NCBI GenBank assembly: GCA_963783045.1 | Contig: CAWAMD010000005.1 | Location: 1,054,001 to 1,118,000 of the forward strand | From: CAWAMD01 sp963783045 | GTDB lineage: Bacteria > Actinomycetota > Nitriliruptoria > Nitriliruptorales > Nitriliruptoraceae | Direction of reading: 5' to 3' | DNA length: 64,000 nt | Shown: positions 17,512 to 26,201 of the stretch, in pieces | How positions within the stretch are numbered: position 1 is the stretch's first letter | Layout of the letters: the number at the start of each line of letters is the position of its first letter | The notes under the pieces: model-generated | Seen by the model: only the letters and a program-made list of their open reading frames with translations | What the model was told of the DNA's origin: nothing | Database searches by the model: none | Position numbers and translations under genes: made by a program

Positions 17512-18314
17512 GTGTGCCATGAGCCCGACCACCGACCACCGCCGGCACCCCGGGTCGGTCTGCTGCAGGACGCCGGCGACGTCCGGGTACGGGCCAGCGA
17601 CGGGGCGCCGATGCGGGCATGGCTGGCAACGACGACCCGTCCCGACCCGCCGGGCGTGGTCGTGCTTCCGGACTTCCGCGGCCTTCACCCCTTCTACGAA
17701 CGGCTCGCCGAGGCGCTCGCCGGTGCGGGCTGCGAGGCACTGGCGGTTGACCACTATGCCCGCAGCGCCGCCGGCGACGACCGCGGCGCCGACTTCGACC
17801 CGATGCCCCACCGCCAGGCCGTTCGCGACGCGGAGTCCGCGCCAACGTCGACGGAGCGCTCGCCGTGCTGGGCGACCGCGGCGTCCGCCATCGCCTCGTC
17901 CTCGGGTTCTGCTTCGGCGGTCGGACGGCGCTGCTGCAGGGTGACCGGGAGGAGCTCGACGGCATCGTGGTGTTCTACGGCCGGCTCGACGACGTTGGCG
18001 AGGGCGGCGTGTCCCCACTCGAGGCGGCCCGCCGCGGCGCCGTCCGCGTCCCGGTGCTGGGCCTGTTCGGTGCCGAAGACCCGTGGATCCCGGGCGAGCA
18101 CGTTGCCGAACTGGACGCGAGCCTCGCCGCGCACGGGGTCCCCCACGATCTGCAGCGCTACTCCGGTGCGGGGCACAGCTTCTTCGACCACGAGGGTGAC
18201 GCGCACGCGGCCGCGTGCACGGATGCCTGGGCCCGCGTGCTCGCCTTCGTGGACGACAGAGCCGCCCGGATCGGTTCACCTACATATGACGTTGAACGTG
18301 ATATATACTGGTGA
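17512..18314 (+). pseudogene. Dienelactone hydrolase family protein, frameshifted near 17835
   Basis: Alpha/beta-hydrolase of the dienelactone hydrolase family in two frames. The first frame has VVVLPDFRGLHPFYERLAEALAGAGCEALAVDHYAR. The second has RANVDGALAVLGDRG, the nucleophile motif GFCFGGRTALL (Cys in the usual elbow), GLFGAEDPWIPGEHV with the acid, and GAGHSFFDHEG with the histidine. The catalytic triad is complete once the frames are joined by one base near 17835. The 3' end of the frame overlaps the operator of the next gene. It may open a lactone or cleave an ester made by the neighbouring enzymes. Confidence 0.8.
18289..18304. promoter_or_regulatory. ACGT-type shared operator (site d)
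   Basis: ACGT-TGA-ACGT then GATAT, two perfect boxes, 54 bp before the acyl-CoA dehydrogenase start and inside the last codons of the dienelactone hydrolase frame. Confidence 0.6.
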
Positions 18315-18352
18315 CAGCCATTACGGTCCCAGCCTGGATGAGAGGCGCCACC

Positions 18353-19483
18353 GTGCATTCGACGTTGCCAGCGCTCGAGAACTTCCGCGCCTCGGTGCGC
18401 GGTACGGCAGAGCGGCACTTCCGCCCGCTCATCCCCGTGATGGACCAAGAGAAGCGCTTCCCCGACGAGGCCAAGGCCGTGCTCGCCGACATCGGCGCAT
18501 ACGGTCTTCCCTACCCCGAGGAGCTGGGCGGGGGTGGTGGCAGCTGGCTGGCCTGGTCGATCCTGCACGAGGAGGTGGCGCGGGTGCTGCCGGCACTCGG
18601 CATCCACTTCCAGGTCAACACGGTCGTCGCCGGCGCCCTGCAGGACGCCGGCACCCACGAGCAGGTCGACCGCTGGGTCCCTCCGCTGCTCCGCGGGGAG
18701 AAGGTTGCCTTCTTCGCGTTCACCGAGCCGGACACCGGGTCGGACCCGAGCATGCTCCGGACCCGGGCGGAGCGGGTGAACGGCGGCTGGCGGATCACCG
18801 GCCATAAACGGTGGATCACGAACGCGTCCCACGCCGAGGTCGGTGTCGTCTTCGCGAAGGACCCCGACGGCGACGTGAGCCTGTTCCTCGTGCCGGTGGA
18901 TCGCGACAAGGTCCATTCGGCGTCCCCCACACCGCTGCTGGGTCTGCGTGGCACCGGGCTGGCCGACCTCTACCTCGATGGGATCGAGGTCCCCGACGAT
19001 CACCTGCTCGGCACGATGGGTGGCCGGTTCAAGACGCTCAAGCGCGCCATGACGATCGGCAAGCTCGGGCTGTCCTCGATGTCGGTCGGCATCATGCAGG
19101 CGGCCCTGGAGGAGGCCGTCCGGTATGCCCGCACCCGGGAGCAGCGCGGGCACCCGATCATCGACTTCCAGGCGCTGCACCACCTCATCGCCGAGATGGT
19201 CAGCCGGCTCGAGGCCTCCCGTCAGCTGCTGTACTGGGCGGCCACGTGCAAGGACCAGAAGGGCGACGACACGATCCCCGAGGTCGCGAGCGCCAAGCTC
19301 TTCATCACCCAGACCGCCGTCGACGTGACCCGGATGGCCGTATCGGTCCACGGGGTGTATGGCATCTCGGAGGAGACGCCCGTGGAACGGATGTTCCGCG
19401 ACGCGAAGATGTACGAGCTGCTCGAGGGAACCTCCGAGGTGCAGCGCGAGCTCGTGATGCGAGCTGTCGACGGGATGAAGTGA
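18353..19483 (+). CDS. Acyl-CoA dehydrogenase
   Basis: 376-aa FAD-dependent acyl-CoA dehydrogenase. FAFTEPDTGSDPSMLRTRA binds flavin and substrate, RWITNASHAEV is the middle domain, ARTREQRGHPIIDFQALHHLIAEM the C-terminal helix, and YELLEGTSEVQRELV carries the usual catalytic Glu. The GTG at 18353 is chosen because GAGAGG lies 7 bases before it; an upstream GTG at 18311 is in frame but falls against the operator. It is followed by the PPOX split-barrel gene after 31 bp. The alpha,beta-dehydrogenated acyl-CoA would feed the crotonases. Confidence 0.9.
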   Translation: MHSTLPALENFRASVRGTAERHFRPLIPVMDQEKRFPDEAKAVLADIGAYGLPYPEELGGGGGSWLAWSILHEEVARVLPALGIHFQVNTVVAGALQDAGTHEQVDRWVPPLLRGEKVAFFAFTEPDTGSDPSMLRTRAERVNGGWRITGHKRWITNASHAEVGVVFAKDPDGDVSLFLVPVDRDKVHSASPTPLLGLRGTGLADLYLDGIEVPDDHLLGTMGGRFKTLKRAMTIGKLGLSSMSVGIMQAALEEAVRYARTREQRGHPIIDFQALHHLIAEMVSRLEASRQLLYWAATCKDQKGDDTIPEVASAKLFITQTAVDVTRMAVSVHGVYGISEETPVERMFRDAKMYELLEGTSEVQRELVMRAVDGMK

Positions 19484-19514
19484 TCGCCGGCCTCGGACGA
19501 CCCAGGAGTGCGGC

Positions 19515-20003
19515 ATGGCCTTTGACGAGTTCGTCGATCTCCGACACTTCCCGCTGGACGAGGAGCTGCGCAGCCGGCTCTACGAGGAGCAGGTCGAGTG
19601 CGCCGTGGTGTGGTCGAACGCCGACGGGTGGCCGCTCGGCGTCATGCACTGGTTCGTCTGGCGCGACGGTCGGTTCTGGGTGACGGTCACGAACCAGCGC
19701 AAGCGCGTGGCGGCGCTCCGCCGGCGGCCCCACAGCGCCGTCATCGTCTCGGGCGTGGGCACCTCGCTCGGTCCGGGGCGCACCGTGACCGCCAAGACCC
19801 GCGCGACCATCCACGACGACGACGACGAGACGAAGAGCTGGTTCTACCCCGCCCTGGCCGCCAAGGCTTGGGGCCGTCACCCGGAGCAGGCCGAGGAGTT
19901 CGAGCGCATGCTCTTCGACACGCCGAGGGTCGTCATCGAGCTCGAGCCGGTCCGCTTCATCACCTTCGACGCCCGGGCGATGTACGCGTCAGGCCAGGAC
20001 TGA
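19515..20003 (+). CDS. Pyridoxamine 5'-phosphate oxidase-type split-barrel protein (PPOX family)
   Basis: 162-aa split-barrel flavin/F420-binding fold protein. The core GVMHWFVWRDGRFWVTVTNQRKRVAALRRRPHSAVIVSGVGTSLGPGRTVTAKTRATI is typical of the actinobacterial PPOX class, many members of which use F420. A start ATG follows GGAGTGCGGC. Its last 15 bases overlap the 3' end of the convergent acyl-CoA dehydrogenase gene. Cofactor and substrate are not evident from sequence. Confidence 0.8.
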   Translation: MAFDEFVDLRHFPLDEELRSRLYEEQVECAVVWSNADGWPLGVMHWFVWRDGRFWVTVTNQRKRVAALRRRPHSAVIVSGVGTSLGPGRTVTAKTRATIHDDDDETKSWFYPALAAKAWGRHPEQAEEFERMLFDTPRVVIELEPVRFITFDARAMYASGQD

Positions 20004-21185
20004 CGCGGCACCGTCGGACGACAGCTCGCGTGCCCGTCGGTGCTCCGCGATCTGTCGTCTGGCGACGACCAGACGCTGAATCTCGCTGGTCCCCTCGCCG
20101 ATCATGAAGATGCGCGCGTCCCGCAGATAGCGTTCGACCGGTGCTTCGCTCGTGCAGCCGATCCCACCGAAGATCTGAACCGCTTCGTTCGCGACGAAGA
20201 ACGCGGCCTCAGCGCCCCAGAACTTGGCCATGGACAATTCACGGTCCGACCGGGCACCGGCATCGATCCGGCGCGCGGCGCGATAGACGAGCATGCGCGC
20301 GGTCTCGACCCTGGCCGCCATGTCGGCGATCTTGAACTGGATGGCCTGGTGCTCCGCCAGGGGCTTGCCGAAGGTCCGCCGCTCCAGTGCATAGTCCAGC
20401 GCGGCGTCCAACGCGGCCTGCGCCAGGCCCACCGTGAGCGCGGCCGTGGCGGTGCGTCCCACCTCGAGCATGCGCATCAGCTCGCCCCAGCCAGCGCCCA
20501 CCTCGCCGATGACGTCGTCGGACGAGACGACGGCCTCGCGGAGCGTGAAGGCACCGACGCCGAGCCCCCGAAGGCCGAGAAGCTCGTAGATCGTATCGAC
20601 CTCGAACCCCGGCAGATCACGGTCGACCACGAAAGCGGTCAGCCCTCGGTGCCGCGGCGTCGCCTCCGGATCGGTCACAGCCCACGTCATGAACAGTTGC
20701 GCCGTCGAGGTGTTGTCGATCAGCCGCTTCGAGCCGTTGAGGACCCACGCACCGTCCCGCCGCTCGGCCCGCATGCGCATCGCGACCGCGTCGGACCCGG
20801 CGTCGGGCTCAGTGATGGCGATGGTCCCGACCCATTCACCGTCCCGGATCGGGGGCAGCAGGCGCTCCTGCTGCTCGCGTGTGCCCACCTGGACGATCGG
20901 CGTGAGGCACAGATTGGTGGCCATGATGCTCGACGCCACCGTGACCGACCCGTAGGCGAGGTTCTCCTGCTGGAGGCACAGCTCGGCGACCGTGCCTCCG
21001 AGCCCGCCGAGGCTCCGCGGGATGATCCGTGCGGTGTAGCCGCGCCGGGCAGCCCGCAGGCGCACGTCCGCAGGGATCGCCGCGTCGCGGTCGACGATCG
21101 CGTCGACGGGGCGCAGCTCGGCGAGCGCGAACTCGCGACAGGTCGCCGCGACCTCGCGCTCCGCGTCGGAGAAGTCGAAGTGCAT
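19989..21185 (-). CDS. Acyl-CoA dehydrogenase
   Basis: 398-aa acyl-CoA dehydrogenase. It has IAITEPDAGSDAVAMRMRAER, KRLIDNTSTAQLFM, ALERRTFGKPLAEHQAIQFKIADMAARVETARML, QIFGGIGCTSEAPVERYLRDARI and IGEGTSEIQRLVVAR with the usual catalytic Glu, so the enzyme should be active. It reads towards the PPOX gene and away from the mutase cassette, with the operator at 21242 in the divergent promoter region. Confidence 0.9.
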   Translation of the reverse strand: MHFDFSDAEREVAATCREFALAELRPVDAIVDRDAAIPADVRLRAARRGYTARIIPRSLGGLGGTVAELCLQQENLAYGSVTVASSIMATNLCLTPIVQVGTREQQERLLPPIRDGEWVGTIAITEPDAGSDAVAMRMRAERRDGAWVLNGSKRLIDNTSTAQLFMTWAVTDPEATPRHRGLTAFVVDRDLPGFEVDTIYELLGLRGLGVGAFTLREAVVSSDDVIGEVGAGWGELMRMLEVGRTATAALTVGLAQAALDAALDYALERRTFGKPLAEHQAIQFKIADMAARVETARMLVYRAARRIDAGARSDRELSMAKFWGAEAAFFVANEAVQIFGGIGCTSEAPVERYLRDARIFMIGEGTSEIQRLVVARRQIAEHRRARELSSDGAASVLA

Positions 21186-21241
21186 GCCCTCACCACCTCG
21201 TCGCTGCCCCCGGAAACAAGCGTACTCGTTTTCACTCTTGA

Positions 21242-21257
21242 ACGTCCAACGTAAGAT
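21242..21257. promoter_or_regulatory. ACGT-type shared operator (site e)
   Basis: ACGT-CCA-ACGT followed by AAGAT, two perfect boxes, between the divergent acyl-CoA dehydrogenase and the mutase cassette. It lies just upstream of the structured leader. Confidence 0.65.
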
Positions 21258-21274
21258 GTGCTACAAATCGATCT

Positions 21275-21386
21275 GCGGCCCGTGGGCGTCCCTGCTCGAG
21301 CCGGAGTAGCTCCCTGGTTCCCCATCCCCGGCGCAGGTACCGACCTACCCGACGTACCGAGTTCCCGGGCAGTGCCCACGGGCCGC
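21275..21386 (+). ncRNA. Candidate structured 5' leader of the B12-dependent mutase cassette
   Basis: The 13 bases at 21275-21287 (GCGGCCCGTGGGC) are perfectly complementary to 21374-21386 (GCCCACGGGCCGC). They enclose 86 nt that can form further helices, including GGTAC at about 21338-21342 with GTACC at about 21356-21360 and GGAG-TAG-CTCC. The element starts about 20 nt after the operator and ends 34 nt before the ATG, as a riboswitch-like or attenuator leader would. I do not see a clear B12-box, so it is not an obvious adenosylcobalamin riboswitch. The function is inference. Confidence 0.45.
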
Positions 21387-21420
21387 CGCACGCGCTGAGG
21401 AGCTGAGGAAGGGACCGCCC

Positions 21421-23118
21421 ATGCCGGAGCCGCTTGACGAACCCCTCGCGCAGTGGCAGGAGTCCGCGGCGGCGGTCGAGAAGCGCGCACCGGCCCCACC
21501 CTGGAACCAGCAGACCGACGGCGGCATACCCGTCAAGGCCCTCTACACGAGCCGCGACTCGCCAAGCGACGAAGCGACCGAGGCCGATCGGCTCGGCGTC
21601 CCCGGCCTGCCGCCCTTCACCCGCGGAGTGTTCCCGACCGGTCACCGCAACGTCGGCTGGCAGACCCAGCAGATCGTGGGCTGGGGCACGGCCGAGGAGA
21701 CGGCCCAGCGGCTGCGCTACCTGATCTCTCAGGGCCAGCAGGGACATCGGGGCGCGGTCCTCAACGTCGTGCACGACCAGCCGACGCTCGCCGGGCTCGA
21801 CTCCGACCATCCCCTTGCCCGCGGGCAGGTCGGCAAGGGCGGGGTGGCCATCGACTCCCTGGGCGACATGGCCACGCTCACGAGCGCGTTCGATCCGGCC
21901 GACACCTTCCTCTCCATCGTCGCGATGGGCACCGCACCGGTCCTCTTCGCCATGTACTGCGAGAGCGCGCGGGCCCGCGGGGCTGCGCTCGGCGACCTTG
22001 CCGGCGTCATGCTCAACGATCCTCTCACCTCGATCTGGGGTGCCCGCACCCACATCCTCCCCGCCCGCCCCTCCGTGCGGCTCGTCACCGACGTCATCGA
22101 GTTCTGCCTCCGTGAAGTCCCGCGCTGGAACACGCTCGGCATCTCCGGCTACCACGCCCGGGAGGCCGGTGCGACCCCGGTGCAGGAGCTGGCGTTCACG
22201 CTGGCCGCCGGGCTCGCTTACACCGAGGCGGCGGTCGCCCGTGGGCTCGACCCCAACCGCTTCCTGCGGCGGTTCAGCTTCTTCTTCGAGGTCCACAACG
22301 ACTTCTTCGAGGAGATCGCGAAGCTGCGGGCCGCCCGCCGGATGTGGACGAGGCAGCTCCAGCGCCGCTTCGGCGTCACCGATCCGGCGGCGCTGTCGCT
22401 GCGCTTCCACGTCCAGACCGCCGGCTCGTCCTGCACCGCTCAGGAGCCCGAGAACAACATCGTGCGGACGACCGTCCAGGCGCTGGCCGCGGTGCTGGCC
22501 GGCACGAACGGTCTACACACGAACGCGATGGACGAGGCCCTGGCCATCCCCACCGAGACCTCGGCACGCATCGCGCTTCGCACCCAGCAGCTGCTGCGCG
22601 AGGAGATGGGCGTGACCCGCGTGGCCGACCCGCTCGGTGGAGCCTGGTTCCTGGAGTCGCTCACCGACGAGATCGAGCAGCGCGCCGTCGACCTTCTCGC
22701 GGAGCTCGAGGGTCGAGGCGACACGCTGCTCGACGCGATCGAGCAGGCGGTCGCCGAGGACTGGATCAACCAGACCATCCGCGAGGAGGCCTGGCGCGCC
22801 CAGCAGCTCGTCGAGCGCGGGGAGCGCCCCGTCGTGGGGGTGAACCGTCACGTCGACCCGGACGCCGAGCTGCGGATCGAGCTCTTCGAGGCCGACGAGG
22901 CGCTCGAGCAGCAGCAGCTGGCTCGCCTGGCCCGCTGGCGGGACGAGCGCGACGGGCCGGCCACCCGCCGAGCACTCGACGAGCTGCGGCGCGCGTGCGA
23001 CACGAACGCGAACCTGATGCCCCCCATCCGGGCAGCCGTGCGCGCCGGCGCCACGATGGGCGAGGTCGCCGACCGCCTCCGCGACGCCTTCGGCGCCGCC
23101 ACGGAGTCGGCCGCGTGA
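21421..23118 (+). CDS. Divergent adenosylcobalamin-dependent acyl-CoA mutase, large subunit
   Basis: 565-aa protein of the methylmalonyl-CoA mutase large-subunit family without a B12 domain, as in two-component isobutyryl- or 2-hydroxyisobutyryl-CoA mutases. PPFTRGVFPTGH (residues 64-75), GLDSDHP, GGVAIDS and ISGYHAREAGA (His245) align with the family. In gapless comparison by eye with methylmalonyl-CoA mutase, the substrate-carboxylate Arg (Arg207 in the bacterial enzyme) is Ala208, Tyr89 is Phe71, and the usual RPWTIRQYAGF reads VGWQTQQIVGW. It probably rearranges the carbon skeleton of an acyl-CoA without a free second carboxylate. It overlaps the amidohydrolase gene (GTGA), and the B12-binding partner lies two genes on. 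Confidence 0.88.
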   Translation: MPEPLDEPLAQWQESAAAVEKRAPAPPWNQQTDGGIPVKALYTSRDSPSDEATEADRLGVPGLPPFTRGVFPTGHRNVGWQTQQIVGWGTAEETAQRLRYLISQGQQGHRGAVLNVVHDQPTLAGLDSDHPLARGQVGKGGVAIDSLGDMATLTSAFDPADTFLSIVAMGTAPVLFAMYCESARARGAALGDLAGVMLNDPLTSIWGARTHILPARPSVRLVTDVIEFCLREVPRWNTLGISGYHAREAGATPVQELAFTLAAGLAYTEAAVARGLDPNRFLRRFSFFFEVHNDFFEEIAKLRAARRMWTRQLQRRFGVTDPAALSLRFHVQTAGSSCTAQEPENNIVRTTVQALAAVLAGTNGLHTNAMDEALAIPTETSARIALRTQQLLREEMGVTRVADPLGGAWFLESLTDEIEQRAVDLLAELEGRGDTLLDAIEQAVAEDWINQTIREEAWRAQQLVERGERPVVGVNRHVDPDAELRIELFEADEALEQQQLARLARWRDERDGPATRRALDELRRACDTNANLMPPIRAAVRAGATMGEVADRLRDAFGAATESAA

Positions 23119-23988
23119 GCCAGGAGCCGGCGAGCCTCGCGGACATCCCCATCATCGACGCGTGGGTGAACCCGAACGTGCCACCGGTCGCCGGCGTCTG
23201 GCACGAGCAGGAGCATCCGAAGGACGTCGCCACGCGGCTGTTCCGTGCCCGCGACCGCATCGGCGAGGGCACGCCGATCGAGGACACGATCGCCGCCATG
23301 GACGCCGCCGGCATCCGGCGCGGCGTGCTGTCCTCGATGCGGGAGTACTCCCCCTACGAGGACCTCATCCAGTTCCATGAGCTCGTCGCCGAGCTCGTGG
23401 CGGCCCATCCCGACCGGTTCGTCGCGGCGGGCGGCGTCGACCCGGTCCGCAGCGGCGTGATGGCGGCGGTGCGGATGGCCGAGCGCCTGGTCGTGGACCT
23501 CGACTTCCGGGCGATCAAGGTGATGCCCTCGATCGTCGGCGCGCCTCCGAACGACCGCGTCTACTATCCGCTCTACGCGAAGTGCTGCGAGCTCGAACGT
23601 CCCGATCACCATCAACGTGGGCTTCCCGGGGCCGCGCACGCCGGCGGACCCCCAGCGCCCCGTCCACCTCGACAACGTTTGCCGCACGTTTCCCGACCTG
23701 ACGGTGGTCATGACCCACCTCGGCTGGCCGTGGCACCTCGAGGTGATCGCGCTGCTCCTGAAGTACGAGCGCTGCTTCCTGATGACCTCAGCGTGGGCGC
23801 CCCGCCACTACCCCGACGAGCTGGTCCACCACATGGCCACACGCGGCGTCGGCAAGGTCATGTTCGCCACCGACTACCCGCTGCTGTCCTTCGACCGCTG
23901 CGCCACCGAGGCGCGGTCCTTGCCGCTCGGCGACGAGGCGGCCGCCGCGTTCCTGCACCGAACCGCCGAGGAGGTCTTCTCGTGGTAG
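23115..23988 (+). pseudogene. Amidohydrolase-2 family protein inserted between mutase subunits, frameshifted near 23595
   Basis: TIM-barrel amidohydrolase of about 290 aa split into two frames. The first has DIPIIDAWVNPNVPPVAG and GIRRGVLSSMREYSPYEDL; the second has VPITINVGFPGPRTP, VVMTHLGWPWHLEVIALL and VMFATDYPLLSFDR. Removing one G near 23595 gives CELNVPITINVGFPG. The metal-binding HxH expected after IID reads W-V-N, so the N-terminal metal site seems lost, although the later His (MTHLG) and Asp (ATDYP) remain. The GTG start overlaps the mutase stop, and the end overlaps the B12 subunit by 7 bases, so it belongs to the cassette. Its reaction is unknown. Confidence 0.78.
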
Positions 23989-24392
23989 CCGCCACCCGTC
24001 TCCTGATCGGGAAGGCCGGGCTCGACAAGCACGACCGCGGCGCCCGGATCGTCGCACGCGCGCTGCGGGATGCGGGGTACGAGGTCATCTACCTGCCGGC
24101 GGGACGCACCCCGGACGAGATCGCGGCCGCGGCGATCGACGAGGACGTCGCCGCCGTCGGACTGTCCCTGCTGTCCGGCGCCCACCTGACCGTCTTCCGG
24201 GAGCTCGGGGAGGCACTCGTAGCCGCCGGTGCCGGTGACGTGCGCCTCTTCGCCGGCGGCACGATCCCGCCCAAGGACGTGCCGCTCCTGAAGGACCTCG
24301 GTGTCGTCGAGGTGTTCGGCCCCGGGACGACCACCGGCGACATCGTGACGGCCTTCGACCGCCAGCTGCGACAGGAGGAGGCACCGACATGA
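23982..24392 (+). CDS. B12-binding small subunit of the acyl-CoA mutase
   Basis: 136-aa cobalamin-binding domain protein. The cobalt-ligand motif D15-x-H17-x-x-G20 lies in GLDKHDRGARIVARALRDAG, then VAAVGLSLLSGAHLTVF (S-x-L) and LFAGGTIPPKD (GG), as in the small subunits of isobutyryl- and 2-hydroxyisobutyryl-CoA mutases. The GTG start is chosen because GAGGAGG lies 7 bases upstream. It pairs with the large subunit at 21421, with the amidohydrolase gene interposed, which is unusual. No MeaB-type GTPase is seen in the window. Confidence 0.9.
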   Translation: MVAATRLLIGKAGLDKHDRGARIVARALRDAGYEVIYLPAGRTPDEIAAAAIDEDVAAVGLSLLSGAHLTVFRELGEALVAAGAGDVRLFAGGTIPPKDVPLLKDLGVVEVFGPGTTTGDIVTAFDRQLRQEEAPT

Positions 24393-25222
24393 CCCGTCCG
24401 GACATCGACATCCACGCGTTCGCGGAGCGCTGGTCGCGGCTGTGGGGCGAGAGCTACGCCCGTATGGTCGAGGAGTGCTACGCCCCCAACGTGGAGCTCG
24501 TGCACGCCGGCTGGGGCGAGGACGGCGTCATTCGGGGCCGTGACGGGCTACTGGCCACCGAGGAGCGCCTCAAGCGGCTGATCCCCGACCACGAGAACCC
24601 CTTGGTCCGCGTCGTCGACGGGGACGACAAGGTGGTGATCGAGAGCCTCATCACCGGCACCAGTCCCGGGGACGCGAGCCGGATGGCGTGCCCGGCGGTG
24701 GTCTGGTGGCGGCTCGACGAGAACGGGCTCGTGGCCCACGAGACCGCCTACTGGGAGTGGTCGAAGCGCCGTCCCGACGACAGCACCGTCCAGGGCACCC
24801 TCCGTCGCGGCGACGGCCGACGACGCGACCATAGGTGGTACCGGCAGTTTGCCGATCAGCTCGCACACCTGTGGACGACGGACCCGCTGGCCATGGTCGA
24901 GCAGCTGTACGCCGCCGACTGCGTCCTCGAGCGACTCGGTGACGGCCCCGAGGGCATCGTGACCGGACGAGAGGCGCTGGCCGTGGCCGAGCGCAGGCTG
25001 CTCGAGCTGCTGCCGATGCCGCAGCGACGCATGCAGATCCGTGAGGTGTCGGCGGCCGACGACGTGCTGGCCATCGCGTTCACCATCGAGGGCTCATGGC
25101 GGGGCACGGGACCGCGGCGTGCCGGGCCGGGAACGCTCCTGCTCACGCTCGACGACCAGGACCGGATCACCTCCGACCGCACCTACTGGCACTGGAGCCG
25201 CGCGCGGGAGGTCACCGCATGA
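24389..25222 (+). CDS. Tandem SnoaL/NTF2-like domain protein
   Basis: 277-aa protein made of two cone-fold (SnoaL/NTF2-like) repeats. Repeat one runs about 8-128 (RWSRLWGESYARMVEECYAPNVELV to AYWEWSK) and repeat two about 145-274 (QFADQLAHLWTTDPLAMVEQLYAADCVLE to TYWHWSR). Each ends with the same Y-W-x-W-S signature, showing an internal duplication. Its ATG overlaps the TGA of the B12 subunit (ATGA). Single-domain relatives include polyketide cyclases and ketosteroid isomerases; a role in isomerising or hydrating the mutase product is possible but not shown. Confidence 0.8.
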   Translation: MTRPDIDIHAFAERWSRLWGESYARMVEECYAPNVELVHAGWGEDGVIRGRDGLLATEERLKRLIPDHENPLVRVVDGDDKVVIESLITGTSPGDASRMACPAVVWWRLDENGLVAHETAYWEWSKRRPDDSTVQGTLRRGDGRRRDHRWYRQFADQLAHLWTTDPLAMVEQLYAADCVLERLGDGPEGIVTGREALAVAERRLLELLPMPQRRMQIREVSAADDVLAIAFTIEGSWRGTGPRRAGPGTLLLTLDDQDRITSDRTYWHWSRAREVTA

Positions 25223-25268
25223 CTGGCGCCGTGACCCAGCGTGCATCCCATTGCCCGGCCGTTGCCCG

Positions 25269-26201
25269 ATGACCCGCACGGCCCCGACCAGCCACCCACC
25301 TGGCCCGCTGCGCCCTCCCCCGCCCGTCGGGGACCGGGTCCGACCCCTGGACGCGATCGGCGAGCTGGTTCCCGACGGCGCCACCGTGGCGATCGGCGGG
25401 ACGTGGCTGTCGTCGCGCCCGATGGCAGCCGTGCGGGCGCTGCTGCGTGCGGGTCGCCGCGATCTGACGGTGGTGTCGCTGACCGGGAGCCTCAACGTCG
25501 ACCTGCTGGTCGGCGCCGGCGCCGCGCGCCGGGTGGTCTTCTGCTTCGTCAGCCTCGGCCCGTTCGGGCTGGCCCCGCGGTTCCGGACCGCGGTCGAATC
25601 GGGGGCGATCGAGGTCACCGAGCACAGTGGCCATGGCCTCACCGTGGCACTGGAAGCCGCGTCGCGGGGCGTGGACTTCATGCCGTTCCACGGCCCCGCC
25701 GGCACCTCCCTCGCCGACCGCTACCCGACGGTGCCCTCGCCCGTCACGGGCGCACCGGTGGAGGTCGTGGCAGCGCTCGCCCCGGACGTCGCCGTCCTGC
25801 ACGCCGAGGCCGCCACTCCCGACGGACACACGCTGCTCGCCGCATCGGTCGGCATCGACGCCGTGACGGCCCGTGCGGCCGAACGCGTGATCGTGACGGC
25901 AGAACGAATCGTCGACCGGCTCCCCGCGTCGGGCACCCGCTACCTGTCGGGTGCCGAGGTGCACACGGTCGTGCACGCCCCCCTCGGGGCTCACCCTCTC
26001 GCGCAGGTTCCCGACTACGGCATGGACTGGCGTGCGCTGCTCGAGTATGCGGATGCGGCCGCGACCCCCGACGGGTTCGACCGCTGGCTGGCGGGCACGC
26101 TTGCCGGCGGCGAGGAGGGCTACCGCGGCCGGATCGACGGCGACCGCCGGCGACGGCTGGCCGCGGCCGGTGCCGGCGGGCCTGCGGGCGTGCTCCGGTG
26201 A
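25269..26201 (+). CDS. Family I CoA-transferase alpha subunit (GctA/IpdA-like)
   Basis: 310-aa alpha subunit of a two-component CoA-transferase. GATVAIGGTWLSSRPMAAVRALLRAG and LTVVSLTGSLNVDLLVGAGAARRVVFCFVSLGPFG match the N-terminal fold of the glutaconate CoA-transferase and IpdA families; VPDYGMDWRALLEYADAAA near the C-terminus recalls IpdA. The ATG at 25269 gives a start just before the conserved fold, but no good ribosome site is visible. The stop overlaps the beta-subunit start (GTGA). Relatives transfer CoA or hydrolytically open ring-derived acyl-CoAs; which applies here is undecided. Confidence 0.82.
   Translation: MTRTAPTSHPPGPLRPPPPVGDRVRPLDAIGELVPDGATVAIGGTWLSSRPMAAVRALLRAGRRDLTVVSLTGSLNVDLLVGAGAARRVVFCFVSLGPFGLAPRFRTAVESGAIEVTEHSGHGLTVALEAASRGVDFMPFHGPAGTSLADRYPTVPSPVTGAPVEVVAALAPDVAVLHAEAATPDGHTLLAASVGIDAVTARAAERVIVTAERIVDRLPASGTRYLSGAEVHTVVHAPLGAHPLAQVPDYGMDWRALLEYADAAATPDGFDRWLAGTLAGGEEGYRGRIDGDRRRRLAAAGAGGPAGVLR

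Noticed and set aside
21275..21386. Standard adenosylcobalamin riboswitch
   Set aside because: The expected B12-box and its usual core sequence are not present, so I report a structured leader of unknown type instead.
22344..24392. A single 682-codon frame that covers the end of the mutase, the amidohydrolase and the B12 subunit, suggesting a fusion
   Set aside because: Only its middle and end have conserved protein sequence; the first part is the shadow frame of the mutase, and the section after 23600 is out of frame for the amidohydrolase. The start codons and ribosome sites support three separate genes.
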